33,012 bases of DNA, from assembly GCA_012031035.1 (NCBI GenBank), contig JAAUUT010000064.1:1-33012 (forward strand). The letters run 5' to 3'. The notes under the pieces were generated by a model. That model was not told the origin of the DNA and did not search any database. It saw only the letters and a program-made list of their open reading frames with translations. Positions 18,648-27,523 of the stretch are shown piece after piece (positions within the stretch are counted from its first letter, which is position 1; each line of letters opens with the position of its first letter). Both the position numbers and the translations under genes were made by a program. Origin of the DNA: Candidatus Altimarinota bacterium (GTDB lineage Bacteria > Cyanobacteriota > Cyanobacteriia > Cyanobacteriales > Microcystaceae).

Positions 18648-19403
18648 TTAATCACTCGCGTCAGGAAAGTCAACGCTGACGATCTGTTTTTGGTCGTCAA
18701 ACACTAAGAATAAATCCTCGCTGACTTTTTCAAACTCAAGCGTTACTAATACTACATCTACACCATCTCCATCCGATCCTTTTCTGACTTCATAGCCAAC
18801 TTGTTGCTTATAAGGGCCAGTGATTTTGAGCAGGTTTTCCCATTTTTGCTGAACTTTTTCGGGAAAAGCTTCTGCTTTAAGGAGTGGATGTAAATAGCCT
18901 CTCGCTTGGGGATAGTCTTCTGCTACTAGCGCGTTGACGAATTCTTGGGCAATTTCTTCAATATTTCTTGTTTCGGGAAAATCTAAGCCGACAATTTGCT
19001 GTTGGGGATTAAGGGTAACGATTAAGTCTTCTTCGCTGTTAGCAAATTTGGTTGTAACAATTATGAGTTGCGCGTTAATCGCATCGATCGCTTTAGTTTT
19101 GACAATGCTTTGAAACGCTCCTGCCGTTGCTAATAAATCGTTTTCCCATAGGTTTTGAATTTTTTCTGACGACCACTCTGCTTGTAGCGGTGGCGCTAGA
19201 ATTTCTCTGGCTTTAGCATAATCTTGACTTCCCAGTAATTGAATAAATTCTTCGGCTTTCTGTTGCCGATCGTTATTTGATGTTTCGGTTATCGGTGTCG
19301 AGGGAGCTTCTGTAGGTGATTGAGCGTTAATAGGGATACTGTAGCCCGACCAAAAACAGGTTAGTAAGAATCCCCAAAGTAGATGCTTGCTAGTATTTTT
19401 CAT
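18648..19403 (-). CDS. Exported protein with two DUF3887 domains
   Basis: The 251-aa protein has a signal peptide (MKNTSKHLLWGFLLTCFWSG..., likely cleaved after NAQ, near residue 28). Two copies of the same domain follow: about residues 48-135 (QQKAEEFIQLLGSQDYAKAREILAPPLQAEWSSEKIQNLW... VTLNPQQQIVGLDFPE) and 145-250 (IAQEFVNALVAEDYPQARGYLHPLLKAEAFPEKVQQKWENL... VFDDQKQIVSVDFPD). Each has the helix-then-NTF2-like beta pattern of DUF3887. The repeats are clearly homologous but diverged, so the duplication is old. No enzymatic residues are evident; ligand binding in the periplasm is an inference. It lies 36 bases after glgX and 37 bases before eno. Confidence 0.75.
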   Translation of the reverse strand: MKNTSKHLLWGFLLTCFWSGYSIPINAQSPTEAPSTPITETSNNDRQQKAEEFIQLLGSQDYAKAREILAPPLQAEWSSEKIQNLWENDLLATAGAFQSIVKTKAIDAINAQLIIVTTKFANSEEDLIVTLNPQQQIVGLDFPETRNIEEIAQEFVNALVAEDYPQARGYLHPLLKAEAFPEKVQQKWENLLKITGPYKQQVGYEVRKGSDGDGVDVVLVTLEFEKVSEDLFLVFDDQKQIVSVDFPDASD

Positions 19404-19439
19404 AGCAGTTTTTATTCAGTCGTTGGTTGATTTAATCGA

Positions 19440-21538
19440 TTAATGTTTGTCGGAATCAGTGACTTTTACCATTAATATCGCTGACGATCTCGCTTGCACT
19501 AAATATTGCTCTCCCTGATAGGGAGGCGCGGTTTTAGGCTCGCAATAGTCTTCTGGACTCTTCAATGCCGTATCGATAATTCGATGCCAGCGATCGCCAT
19601 GTCCCAAGAGAGGCAATTCAAAGGCTAGAGGTTCCCAGTAAGCGTTTAACATTACGTGCAAGCGTTCGTCTGCTTCTGGATGGCGCAGCGTAAATGCCAA
19701 AGTATGAGAATTATACTCCCAGTCGGGCTTACTCAAACAAACTCCATGCCAAGTCAGATGGGGCTTGTGAGTTTCGCAAGCCACCTCTAAAAGATTTTCT
19801 TCTTGGAAGACCTTGAAATGTCCAATTAAATCGATTAATCCCTTGACAAAATGCAAAAGCTCTGATTCTTTTTCGACTGCACTCCAGTCAAACCAACTCA
19901 ACTCGTTATCTTGACAGTAAGCGTTGTTATTGCCTTTTTGCGATCGCCGTACTTCATCTCCCATCAATAACATAGGAGTTCCTTGAGAGATGAATAAAAT
20001 CGTCAGTAGATTTTTGATTTGTTGCAAGCGCAAAGCTTCAATTTCTGGGTCGTCTGTTTCTCCTTCTTTTCCACAATTCCAGCTAAAGTTGTGATTAGAG
20101 CCGTCGCGATTCTGTTCATTATTCGTTTCGTTGTGCTTTTCGTTATAGGAAACGAGATCGTACAGAGTAAATCCATCGTGACAGGTAATAAAATTAATGC
20201 TGCGGTTAACATCGATATCCCGTCGCGGATAGATATCGGGACTTGCCAAAAGTCTCGCAGCTAATTTGTTCACGACTCCCAAATCGCTCTTAACAAAACG
20301 ACGCACGTCATCTCTAAACGGGCCATTCCATTCAGAAAACCAATCCGCAAACCCAATAAACGTTCCAACTTGATACAATCCTGCCGCATCCCACGCTTCG
20401 GCGATCAGTTTCGTGCCTGCTAATATTGGGTCGGATTCGATCGCCCAGAGAATTTCAGGCGTTTTTGGATAGTTGAGAGGAGCAGATCCCGTTGTATCTC
20501 TCGATAATACCGATGCCAAATCGAAGCGAAACCCATCGACGTGCATTTCGGCAACCCAATAGCGCAAGCAGTCCAAAATTAATTCGCCAGCGATGGGATG
20601 GTTTGCCCTAAAGGTATTGCCGCAACCGCTATAGTTGCTGTAATGGGCAAGATTTTTGTTTTCTAATATGTAGTAAATTTTATTATCTAAGCCGCGAAAC
20701 GAAAGCGTCGGACCTTCCTCGTTGCCTTCTGCGGTGTGATTGAAGACGACATCGAGAATAACTTCAATTCCCGCACGGTGCAAAGCTTTGATTAGATCTC
20801 GAAATTCATCGACGGGACCGAGGGGATCGCGACGAGAGCTATAACTAATCAGAGGCGCAAAAAAAGCGATGGTACTATAGCCCCAGTAATTTGCCAGTCC
20901 AGGCGGCGCGTCTTCTGGGTCGAAATAATGGATGGGTAGCAATTCTACTGCTGTAATCCCCAAGTCTTTGAGATAGGGAATTTTTTCGATAATTCCGGCA
21001 AAAGTACCGCGTTTTTCTGGGGTGACACCAGAGTTAGGATGGCGCGTGAAACCGCCAACGTGCATTTCATAAATAATCGTATTGGCATAGGGAATGCGCA
21101 GGGGTCGATCGCCCTCCCAATCATAGGTACTGGGATCGACGACTACGCCTCGCAACGCGAGATCGCAATTATCTCCCGCTAAAATAGCCGCTTTGCGATC
21201 GTATATTTCTTCTCCCGCGATCGCTCTAGCATAGGGATCGAGCAATACCTTATTCCCATCGAATCGATGTCCTTTTCTGGTGCAAAAGGCCCTTTTGCAC
21301 GATAAGCATAGACTTGTCCCGCCCCAATTCTTTTGACAAATACGTGCCAGTAGTAAAAAGTCCTATTGCGTTTGGGGTCGAGAGCTATGACGCGAGCGGG
21401 TTTTGGGTCATTTGCCCCATCAAAGAGTAGTAACTCAATCTCAGTAGCAAACTTGGAAAAAATGCAAAAGTTCACTCCGTCGGGATAGACGGTAGCACCC
21501 AAAGGAAAACTTTTGCCAAGCAAGACATCATCAGTCAT
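19440..21538 (-). CDS. glgX: Glycogen debranching enzyme GlgX, with one frameshift
   Basis: GlgX removes alpha-1,6 branches from limit dextrins during glycogen breakdown. From ATG 21538 the first 90 or so codons (GKSFPLGATVYPDGVNFCIFSKFA, a CBM48 beta domain) lead to AKGPFAPEK, where one base is missing from the AAAAGG at about 21271-21276; restoring it gives EKGHRFDGNKVLLDPYARAI and a 699-aa protein of normal length. The GH13 core is intact: VVFNHTAEG, VDGFRFDLAS (nucleophile Asp), LIAEAWDA (acid Glu), and FITCHDGFTLYDLVSYNEKHN. As with eno, the break is likely technical. It shares its strand with the DUF3887 gene and eno; a joint transcript is possible. Confidence 0.92.
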
Positions 21539-21932
21539 TAATTCTCTAGTTGCATTTGGAAGGAATATTTCCTAACCTTATTCTAGAGATAGTTGACCTC
21601 GGATAATTTGAGGAAAAAGTTAAATTAGTCGATTAATTCGCTTTAGCACGCGAAGATACTTTGAAACATAAAGAAAAGCAAATAAAATTTAGTTTGCATA
21701 TTTAATTGTCGTGAAGAAAACTTATTAAAAGCAAGTCGAGCGTTACTAAGCTGTTAAACATTTAGGCTACCATAAAAGTTGGACGCTTGGACTTGGAGAC
21801 TGGGGGACGGGGAGAGAGTTTTAAGAAGTCTTTCTTCACTCATTAATAGGAAATCTAGATGTGGAATAGCTTATAAAATGACAATTTAGTAAAATTAATA
21901 TTTTCTCTCAATTGAGTGCGTAAGTCCTGAAT
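21539..21932. other. 394-bp intergenic region
   Basis: No gene is seen. It contains, just upstream of glgX, TCTCTAG and CTAGAGA arms around an inner palindrome AGGAATATTTCCT, an AT-rich middle, and at 21782-21825 a G-rich stretch (ACTTGGAGACTGGGGGACGG) of the same style as the dispersed repeats elsewhere. The glgX promoter should lie here on the minus strand, but I could not place it. Confidence 0.5.
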
Positions 21933-22409
21933 TTATCGACTAATAGTAGGGTTGAGACGCGCGATCGCCCAAGTCGTATAAGTCCCTATCGGACTCCATA
22001 ATAAATAAGGCACGAGTAGTAAAGCTGCCCATCCTGAAATTTGCCAGACCATTACTGTCAAAATTAACCCAAAAATAAACCCCAATCCGCCGATTATTGT
22101 CCCTGCAATCAAACTATGCGTCCAGAGAATAACTGGCGTATACATGACGATGGTAACTTCTACCAACAAATAAAATATCATTAATTGCCAAGTGCGATCG
22201 CTGCCTGGGTCGCTCTCCCAAATAATATAAGCCGACCAAGCACCACAAATAAAAACAATCGTCCAAATAACCGGAATCAGCGACTCGAAAGTCAACCATC
22301 GAGGACGTTGTAGCCGCTTAAACCATTTTACGTCTTTGGGTCTAATAATATTACTTCCTAGCGCTACGAGGAAAGTAATGCCTCCGATTGCCAACCAAGA
22401 TGGAATCAT
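21933..22409 (-). CDS. tspO: TspO/MBR family membrane protein
   Basis: The 158-aa product has five TM segments in the TspO/MBR (translocator protein, tryptophan-rich sensory protein) pattern: TM1 near 4-20; then WFKRLQRPRWLTFESLIPVIWTIVFICGAWSAYIIWE; two central helices; and the C-terminal LLLVPYLLWSPIGTYTTWAIARLNP. Related proteins bind tetrapyrroles and, in cyanobacteria, respond to stress and light quality. Here the family's central WxxxR/PYxxW framework is present (PYLLW), but the conserved tryptophans are fewer than in classical TspO. It is a single gene with an STRR of ATGATGA (22414-22434) immediately upstream, between it and the transglutaminase gene. Confidence 0.82.
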   Translation of the reverse strand: MIPSWLAIGGITFLVALGSNIIRPKDVKWFKRLQRPRWLTFESLIPVIWTIVFICGAWSAYIIWESDPGSDRTWQLMIFYLLVEVTIVMYTPVILWTHSLIAGTIIGGLGFIFGLILTVMVWQISGWAALLLVPYLLWSPIGTYTTWAIARLNPTISR

Positions 22410-22413
22410 ATAA

Positions 22414-22434
22414 ATGATGAATGATGAATGATGA
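22414..22434. repeat. ATGATGA heptad STRR
   Basis: Three perfect tandem copies of ATGATGA lie in the 39-bp gap between the transglutaminase and tspO genes, both on the minus strand. Confidence 0.7.
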
Positions 22435-22448
22435 AAAAACTGTTTGGT

Positions 22449-23228
22449 TTAGGCGGCATCTACCCAAACTTTCATATCTGTCAGATTGAGCGGACCAAAT
22501 TGCGTTGCCAACGCAACATCGGCTGCATCGCGACCATAGGCGATCGCGATTCGATTGCCGCGCGGTTCTTTTTGTGTAGCATCGAATACATACCAGCGCT
22601 CGCCGACAAAGGCTTCAAACCAAGCGTGTAGATCCATGGGATCTAACTGATACAAATAACCAACTACCATTCTCGCAGGAATATTTAAACTGCGACATAG
22701 GGCGATTCCTAAATGAGCAAAGTCACGACAAACGCCGATGCGGTCTTCAGCCGTTTCTAGCGCCGATGTCGAAGCATTACTCGTACCGTAGGAATATTTG
22801 ATATTGGTTTGAATCCAGCGACGAATTGCCTCAACTTGGTCGTATCCTGGCGTACAGTTAGCCACAATTTCGCTGGCTAGATTTCCCATGCGATCGCTTT
22901 GACAGTAGCGACTCGGCAAAAGAAATTGCAAGACAGTTTCGGGTAAATTCTGAACGGGAACGAAAGGCGCATTATTTTGAACGTCAATCGTGTCGGCAGT
23001 TTCAACCAAAACGCTCATTTTTACTTGCAAAGAACCAACTGGTGTTATCAAGCGCTGACACAAATTGCCATAGCTATCGGTGTATTCGATAATTTGAGTT
23101 TGGGGTTCTAGTAAATACTCTTCTCTCGCTACCCACTGACCGTAACCGCTACGAGGTCTTAGCATCAGAATTAGAGGAGTTGGCGCGATCGCTTCAAAAG
23201 AAATTTGACATCCAGCGTTCAGTAGCAT
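22449..23228 (-). CDS. Transglutaminase-like cysteine protease family protein
   Basis: The 259-aa protein has an N-terminal beta domain (residues 1-100) and a transglutaminase-core domain with the catalytic triad in order: C167 (DRIGVCRDFAHLGIALCRSL), H201 (DPMDLHAWFEAFVGERW) and D216 (YVFDAT). This is the 'transglutaminase family protein' type widespread in bacteria, thought to act as a protease or amidase; the substrate is unknown. There is no signal peptide. It lies after a noncoding region with repeats, upstream of tspO on the same strand. No other enzyme of a recognisable pathway is adjacent. Confidence 0.85.
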   Translation of the reverse strand: MLLNAGCQISFEAIAPTPLILMLRPRSGYGQWVAREEYLLEPQTQIIEYTDSYGNLCQRLITPVGSLQVKMSVLVETADTIDVQNNAPFVPVQNLPETVLQFLLPSRYCQSDRMGNLASEIVANCTPGYDQVEAIRRWIQTNIKYSYGTSNASTSALETAEDRIGVCRDFAHLGIALCRSLNIPARMVVGYLYQLDPMDLHAWFEAFVGERWYVFDATQKEPRGNRIAIAYGRDAADVALATQFGPLNLTDMKVWVDAA

Positions 23229-23243
23229 GACAAAAATAATTCG

Positions 23244-23349
23244 TAATTCCTAATTCCTAATTAAAACACTTCCGACTTTCGACTTTAAAAATTGACAACC
23301 GCCTGCTGTAAAGATTTTGTATGTAGTGCGAGCATCTTGCTCGCACTAC
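23244..23349. repeat. TAATTCC heptads and perfect palindromic repeat
   Basis: TAATTCC occurs twice in tandem (23244-23257) with a partial third. At 23323-23349, GTAGTGCGAGC, loop ATCTT, GCTCGCACTAC forms a perfect 11-bp stem. A degenerate copy is at 2283-2309. It lies between two minus-strand genes and has no T-run, so it is more likely a dispersed REP/MITE-type element than a terminator. Confidence 0.7.
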
Positions 23350-23397
23350 ACTATTCATAATTCATTGATACTCGCTATAAAACAGCAATCTTTGCGA

Positions 23398-24228
23398 TTA
23401 AGATTGAGAGGTTTTATCTATAGACGCATCATTGTTGCTTTTAGAATGGGGATCTCTGATTGAAAGCCATAGCTCTTTTAAAAGCTGGAGGACTTGTCGC
23501 TCTTTTCGAGCTAATGCGCTACCTGCTTCGCCTGCTTTGCGTTCAAATTCTTCTTGTCTTTGTTGGAGCAAGCTTTTTTCGCCGTCGGTTTGCGCCCATT
23601 TTTGCGCTTCTCGATACCAATTCTTGGCATCTTCTAGATACTTGTTGATAATTTGGGTTTTGTCTTCGCCGTTATTTTCTCCGTAGCGTGCTTCGATATT
23701 GGCTTTGAGAACGGATAGCTGTGCCTGAAGTTGGGCATAGCGTTTCTGCATCAGTCCAAATTCTTCGCTGTCTCGGATGGTTTTGACGGCTGACGCGATC
23801 GCAGATTTGATTTTATCGCTGCTACTTTCGGTAGACTCGATGTTGACGAGTGCTGAATTAATTTCTTCGTCGAGTTCTATTTCTTGGCGATCGATACTTT
23901 CCTGCAACTGTCGGACTTCTTCTTGGGCTTGGGAAATCGCTTGACGTTTCTTTTCGCTAACGCCTTCAATCGCTCCTTTTACCGAAGCCGCAATTTCTTC
24001 TTTGATTTCTTGGTTTTTGTCTTTGAGATTTTCTACTACCGTTGCGATAATATCTCTGACTAGTTCTCGTATCTCGATCGCGCCTTCTTTGACTTCAACT
24101 GTAGCATTAGAAACTGTGTCTCTGACAGCTTCTTTGACAATTTCTCTAATTCTTTCTGCTCTTAGCTGTCCTTGTGCTTTAGCTTTTTGAAGGTCTTCTG
24201 AAATTTTTTCTTTTATTGAGTTAGACAT
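23398..24228 (-). CDS. Coiled-coil protein of DUF6781 type
   Basis: The 276-aa protein is nearly all helical and highly charged. It begins MSNSIKEKISEDLQKAKAQGQLRAERIREIVKEAV, the form I recall for a cyanobacterial family (DUF6781) sometimes mislabelled histidine kinase; no kinase motifs are present. Amphipathic 11-residue-like repeats run 1-110, a coiled coil 100-200 (EKKRQAISQAQEEVRQLQESIDRQEIELDEEI), and the C-terminal KYLEDAKNWYREAQKWAQ helix. The repeated A/T/E/K pattern is similar to LEA or apolipoprotein-like proteins and would suit membrane association or stress protection, which is inference. AAGGA precedes the ATG by about 8 bases. The low-temperature-type gene next upstream points the same way. 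Confidence 0.65.
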   Translation of the reverse strand: MSNSIKEKISEDLQKAKAQGQLRAERIREIVKEAVRDTVSNATVEVKEGAIEIRELVRDIIATVVENLKDKNQEIKEEIAASVKGAIEGVSEKKRQAISQAQEEVRQLQESIDRQEIELDEEINSALVNIESTESSSDKIKSAIASAVKTIRDSEEFGLMQKRYAQLQAQLSVLKANIEARYGENNGEDKTQIINKYLEDAKNWYREAQKWAQTDGEKSLLQQRQEEFERKAGEAGSALARKERQVLQLLKELWLSIRDPHSKSNNDASIDKTSQS

Positions 24229-24264
24229 GATTTTTTCCTTTTAGGTGATTGGGCAATACGGATT

Positions 24265-24306
24265 GGGGAAAGGGGAAAACTTTCATGTATTTTTCTCCCT
24301 TGTCTA
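24265..24306. repeat. Second copy of the G-rich/pyrimidine repeat
   Basis: GGGGAAAGGGGAAAA followed by CTTTCATGTATTTTTCTCCC (24280-24299) and GTCTAC, in the same order as the copy at 17229-17276. It sits between the coiled-coil gene and the gene at 24445. Confidence 0.6.
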
Positions 24307-24444
24307 CTCTGTTTTTTTACCTCCTAATCCCCAGTTTTTTTTACAAACTCGAATAAAGCTATATGGGCGACTCGGTTTTATGAAATGCCCATACAGCTTG
24401 ATAGGTGAGGTTTTAAAACAGGTTGCGTCTGCTTTTAAAAACTT

Positions 24445-24804
24445 TTATTTTGTTACTTTTCTCAATCCTTCCGTGACTTCTTCAACAAAAGAGGTTCCCT
24501 TAGCATTTTCGGGGTTCTTCATTTTGTCGAGGTCAGCAGCACCTTGTACTTCGTTAAGACCTCCCTTTTCCGGTTGGGTTCGCTCTTGAACTTCTTTTAG
24601 CGTTAAAGGAGGATTAGGGACAGAGGTGTCTGTCATGCGCTGAATATCATTTAGATTAGCTTCACCTTGGGTTGGGTCGCTTTTTTGAGAGCCAATCGCT
24701 GCCGCTGGATAGGCACTAGAGAAGAAAAGTAAGGCGCAAGTAAAAGCTGCAACTATAATACGTACTGCATTTTTGCTAATAGAATTTAAACGAATATTAT
24801 TCAC
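24445..24804 (-). CDS. Low-temperature-induced-type small exported protein
   Basis: The 119-aa protein has a signal peptide (basic start, then IIVAAFTCALLFFSSAYPAAAIG) and a small polar C-terminal region rich in Asn, Glu, Pro and Lys. GGLNEVQGAADLDKMKNPEN near the C-terminus resembles the cyanobacterial low-temperature-induced family, from memory; the label is tentative. I place the start at GTG 24804, because GGAGG lies 8 bases upstream of it; a TTG 27 bases further up (24831) would give nine extra residues overlapping that ribosome-binding site. It lies upstream of the coiled-coil gene on the same strand. Confidence 0.6.
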   Translation of the reverse strand: MNNIRLNSISKNAVRIIVAAFTCALLFFSSAYPAAAIGSQKSDPTQGEANLNDIQRMTDTSVPNPPLTLKEVQERTQPEKGGLNEVQGAADLDKMKNPENAKGTSFVEEVTEGLRKVTK

Positions 24805-25407
24805 GGGAAATTCCTCCAAAATATTAAACAAATTAGGTTTCTATCAATGATAAAAACCTTTGCCCATTGGTTAAGGTGGCAGCATTGGCTAGGCTGTTTT
24901 CCCTTTATCCCAATGTCAAGGCTAATAAACCGCTAAAAATCAAGATTAATTTATAGCTATTTTTCCACCATTTTTTGACAACAGAATTGTTTTTTATGGT
25001 GAAAATCCTAATTTATTAGGCTTACAAATCTATTTGTATCTTGAAGATGCCCGTAGTTAAATCGACCCTCAGATTGAAGCTAAGATTGGCAAAAACCCCA
25101 GTTAAATCCGTCTAAATATAGAGAACTTATCCATAGGTTCTCTGTCTGAAGATATTAAAAGTCAGAGATTCTAAAAAATTTACTGTTTATTGATTAATCT
25201 TTAGATAGATGAATGTTACCGATGAAAGTATCTAAAGATTGAAATCTCAACAAAACTATAACTTTAGTCTGATGCGATCGCGTCAAACTCTTCTCTAAAA
25301 TGCTCAAGTAGTAGAAAGATAGCAAAGAGCAAAAGCTGGGTTGAGTACTGCAAACATGATTTCGGTACTCAACATTTCTTATTTTATTCCCCAAAAGAGG
25401 TTACTAA
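24805..25407. other. 603-bp divergent intergenic region
   Basis: No gene is seen. It lies between two divergent genes and should carry both promoters. There is TTGACA at 24975-24980 and a CACCAT/ATGGTG pair around it (24966-24971 and 24996-25001), but the best -10 (TATGGT) is only 14 bases away, so I do not call a promoter. A hairpin AGAGAAC/GTTCTCT sits at 25120-25143. Confidence 0.5.
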
Positions 25408-26745
25408 GTGATAGATGCCATTCTCCAACGAAGTTCGCAACTCAAACAAGCTTTGAGCGATTTTGTTTTTGATGCTGAAGGTGAGTTGGCTATTGCTTTA
25501 GAGACGTTTAGTGCCCAACAGATGTCAAAATCGGGCGATAAAGACATGAATCAGAGAAATCTGTCGCTCGATCGCTTTATTGTTGATGGAAGGATAGGGA
25601 AGAAAACGCCCATCGACCTTTTTTTGGAGAGTGAGACTGAGTTATCGAAAAGCGATCGCGATTTAATTTTGAGTTGGAAGCATAGTATTATCGGTTTATT
25701 TGCGATCGCCCAAATCTTAGAAGATGGTTTTGAGTTAATCAACCAGACGACAGCAAAATCCTACATCGTTAAACCCAAGGATTCGCAAACCAAAGAAAGC
25801 ATGAGTCGCTACAAGGCGGGTGAAATCTTACTCGCCCAGATTGCCCCCGTAACGGATGAATATTGGATGTTTTCGAGTCAATGTATTACGTTAGGAAAAT
25901 TGGGGAAACCGAAATTAGCCGTTGCGATCGGCAATTTCAGACAAGTTTATAATAATTATCTCTACAGCGATGCGCCAGATTTATTAGAAGAAGCGTGGCG
26001 ATCGGTTGAAAAGTATCATACCGAATTTGTTGACTTTTTTGGCAGCGATGAAGTAACGCTTCCTGGATATCAACTCAACCAGAAATTAGCAGAGTTTCAA
26101 GAACAAATGACCGAAAAACGCTTAGATGAATCTGGATTCGATCGCACTAAATCTCTAGAAGAGTTAGCCGAGGGATCGGGATTCTCACAAGAAGAGATTA
26201 AATCGGTTGCTGAATCGTTGGGAGTTGATTCAAAAGAAAGCGAGAAGCTTTTTAATGGCAAACAAGCTGCCCAAATGGTACAACCTAAGATAGAGTTACC
26301 TGCTGACTTAAAAAAAGCCGACCGAGTGACAGTAATAAGCCACCCTCGTTGGGGTCAAATGTTTTTACCAACTTACTGTCAATTTAAAAGTATTTTAGAA
26401 ACCGATGAAATAAAAAATGTCGCGGAGACTACAAAATTAGTTCGTCATTATTTAGAATCACCCCAAATAAATAGTTTTATTTGGCAGCGTCTGGCACAAC
26501 AATATCCTACTCAGTTAGAAGCACTTTTAAGAGAGGTTTTAGAACGTCCGGGATTCGATTTAAAGAAAGATTTTAATGTTTTGATGCAAGAATTTAATAA
26601 GGCGTTAGAAGCAGATTTACCAGAAACTGCAAGCGTTCCTTTGCATCTACATACACTTTTTCAAGAAGCTGTATTAGAAGTTAGTAAAAGTAAACCTAAA
26701 GATAGAGCAGCCAAGCAAAAAACTGGAAAAGGGTTTCAAAAATAG
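25408..26745 (+). CDS. Conserved-looking hypothetical protein (445 aa)
   Basis: I do not recognise this family. The protein is soluble and acidic to neutral, with no TM segment. It starts at GTG 25408, with AAAAGAGG at 25393-25400. Visible parts: helix LKQALSDFVFDAEGELAIALETFSAQQ (12-38), a central DEYWMFSSQCITLGKLGKPKLAVAIGNF, then a helical region with KRLDESGFDRTKSLEELAEGSGFSQEEI that resembles a helix-turn-helix or UBA-like repeat, and a C-terminal domain with HPRWGQMFLPTY, ending in a basic Lys-rich tail (KSKPKDRAAKQKTGKG). The tail suggests nucleic-acid or ribosome contact, which is inference. It is the first of the plus-strand genes. Confidence 0.65.
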   Translation: MIDAILQRSSQLKQALSDFVFDAEGELAIALETFSAQQMSKSGDKDMNQRNLSLDRFIVDGRIGKKTPIDLFLESETELSKSDRDLILSWKHSIIGLFAIAQILEDGFELINQTTAKSYIVKPKDSQTKESMSRYKAGEILLAQIAPVTDEYWMFSSQCITLGKLGKPKLAVAIGNFRQVYNNYLYSDAPDLLEEAWRSVEKYHTEFVDFFGSDEVTLPGYQLNQKLAEFQEQMTEKRLDESGFDRTKSLEELAEGSGFSQEEIKSVAESLGVDSKESEKLFNGKQAAQMVQPKIELPADLKKADRVTVISHPRWGQMFLPTYCQFKSILETDEIKNVAETTKLVRHYLESPQINSFIWQRLAQQYPTQLEALLREVLERPGFDLKKDFNVLMQEFNKALEADLPETASVPLHLHTLFQEAVLEVSKSKPKDRAAKQKTGKGFQK

Positions 26746-26972
26746 TAATTAATCTCATTTTTATCAAGCTAGTAATTTTTAGGTTTGATTGAGGCAGAAA
26801 ACTTGATAATAATAAGCTTTTAAGCTTTGTTGAGTTTCATAATAGTAAGATACTTACCTCCAAAAAGCTTCATCTTTCTTTTGATTTTACGAGTTCCAAC
26901 TTGAGAGAGAAGGAATTTAGTGTTTTTTTAGGCATCATTAGGTTAAAGATAAAAATTTTTGGAGACAAATTT

Positions 26973-27239
26973 ATGAATATCATTGCTTGGATTGTTTTAG
27001 GACTTTTAGCGGGCGCAATTGCTAAAGCAATTTATCCAGGACATCAGGGTGGCGGAATTATTGCCACAATTTTACTAGGAATTGTAGGAGCATTTGTTGG
27101 GGGTAGTTTATATTCTTTATTTGCCACGGGCAGTTTATCATTAGCCGCAACTAGTTTAAGCATTCCTGGTTTAATTGTTGCCATTATTGGTTCGATGATT
27201 GCTATTTTCTTATGGGGATTAATTGCTAGAAACGCATAA
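26973..27239 (+). CDS. YeaQ/YmgE (GlsB) family membrane protein
   Basis: The 88-aa protein has three hydrophobic segments: IIAWIVLGLLAGAIAKAI, then GGIIATILLGIVGAFVGGSLY, and SIPGLIVAIIGSMIAIFLWGL. The short loop YPGHQGGG between the first two is the family's hallmark (GlsB/YeaQ/YmgE, also called transglycosylase-associated protein). Such proteins are stress-induced inner-membrane proteins of unknown mechanism. I choose the ATG at 26973 (MNIIAWIV), with GGAG at 26961-26964; the frame extends further up to 26901 but those residues are unlike the family. A terminator follows at 27280. Confidence 0.85.
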   Translation: MNIIAWIVLGLLAGAIAKAIYPGHQGGGIIATILLGIVGAFVGGSLYSLFATGSLSLAATSLSIPGLIVAIIGSMIAIFLWGLIARNA

Positions 27240-27279
27240 TTAATGTTGTCAGGAGCAATTAATGTCATTAAGAGCTAGG

Positions 27280-27312
27280 CTCTCCTAACCTAGCTTAGGA
27301 GAGTTTCTATTA
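27280..27312 (+). terminator. Rho-independent terminator
   Basis: CTCTCCTAA (27280-27288), loop CCTAGC, TTAGGAGAG (27295-27303), then TTTCTATTATT. It ends the YeaQ-type gene and separates it from nblA. Confidence 0.65.
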
Positions 27313-27340
27313 TTGTTAATCTAATTAAAGGAGTTTTATC

Positions 27341-27523
27341 ATGGATAGTGATGTTTTTGAATTGAGCTTAGAACAAGAATTTCAAATGCGACTTATTCAA
27401 GAATCAGCACAAAATATGAGTCGCGAACAAATGCAAGATATGTTGCTTCAAACATCTAAATTACTTATGCTCAAAGATAATGCAATTAAAAATATGATGA
27501 GAAAAGGAATGTTTACGCTGTAA
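27341..27523 (+). CDS. nblA: Phycobilisome degradation protein NblA
   Basis: The 60-aa product has the typical NblA length and helical pattern: FELSLEQEFQMRLIQESAQNM, then SREQMQDMLLQTSKLLMLKDNAIKNMM. NblA is the adaptor that brings phycobilisome proteins to the Clp protease when nitrogen or sulphur runs out. AAAGGAG lies 8 bases before the ATG. The stop overlaps the start of the next gene (TAATG), so translation is likely coupled. No NtcA site (GTA-N8-TAC) was seen upstream; a terminator separates it from the preceding gene. Confidence 0.85.
   Translation: MDSDVFELSLEQEFQMRLIQESAQNMSREQMQDMLLQTSKLLMLKDNAIKNMMRKGMFTL

Noticed and set aside
27280..27340. An NtcA site in front of nblA
   Set aside because: No GTA-N8-TAC is present between the terminator and the gene, so nitrogen control by NtcA is not shown.
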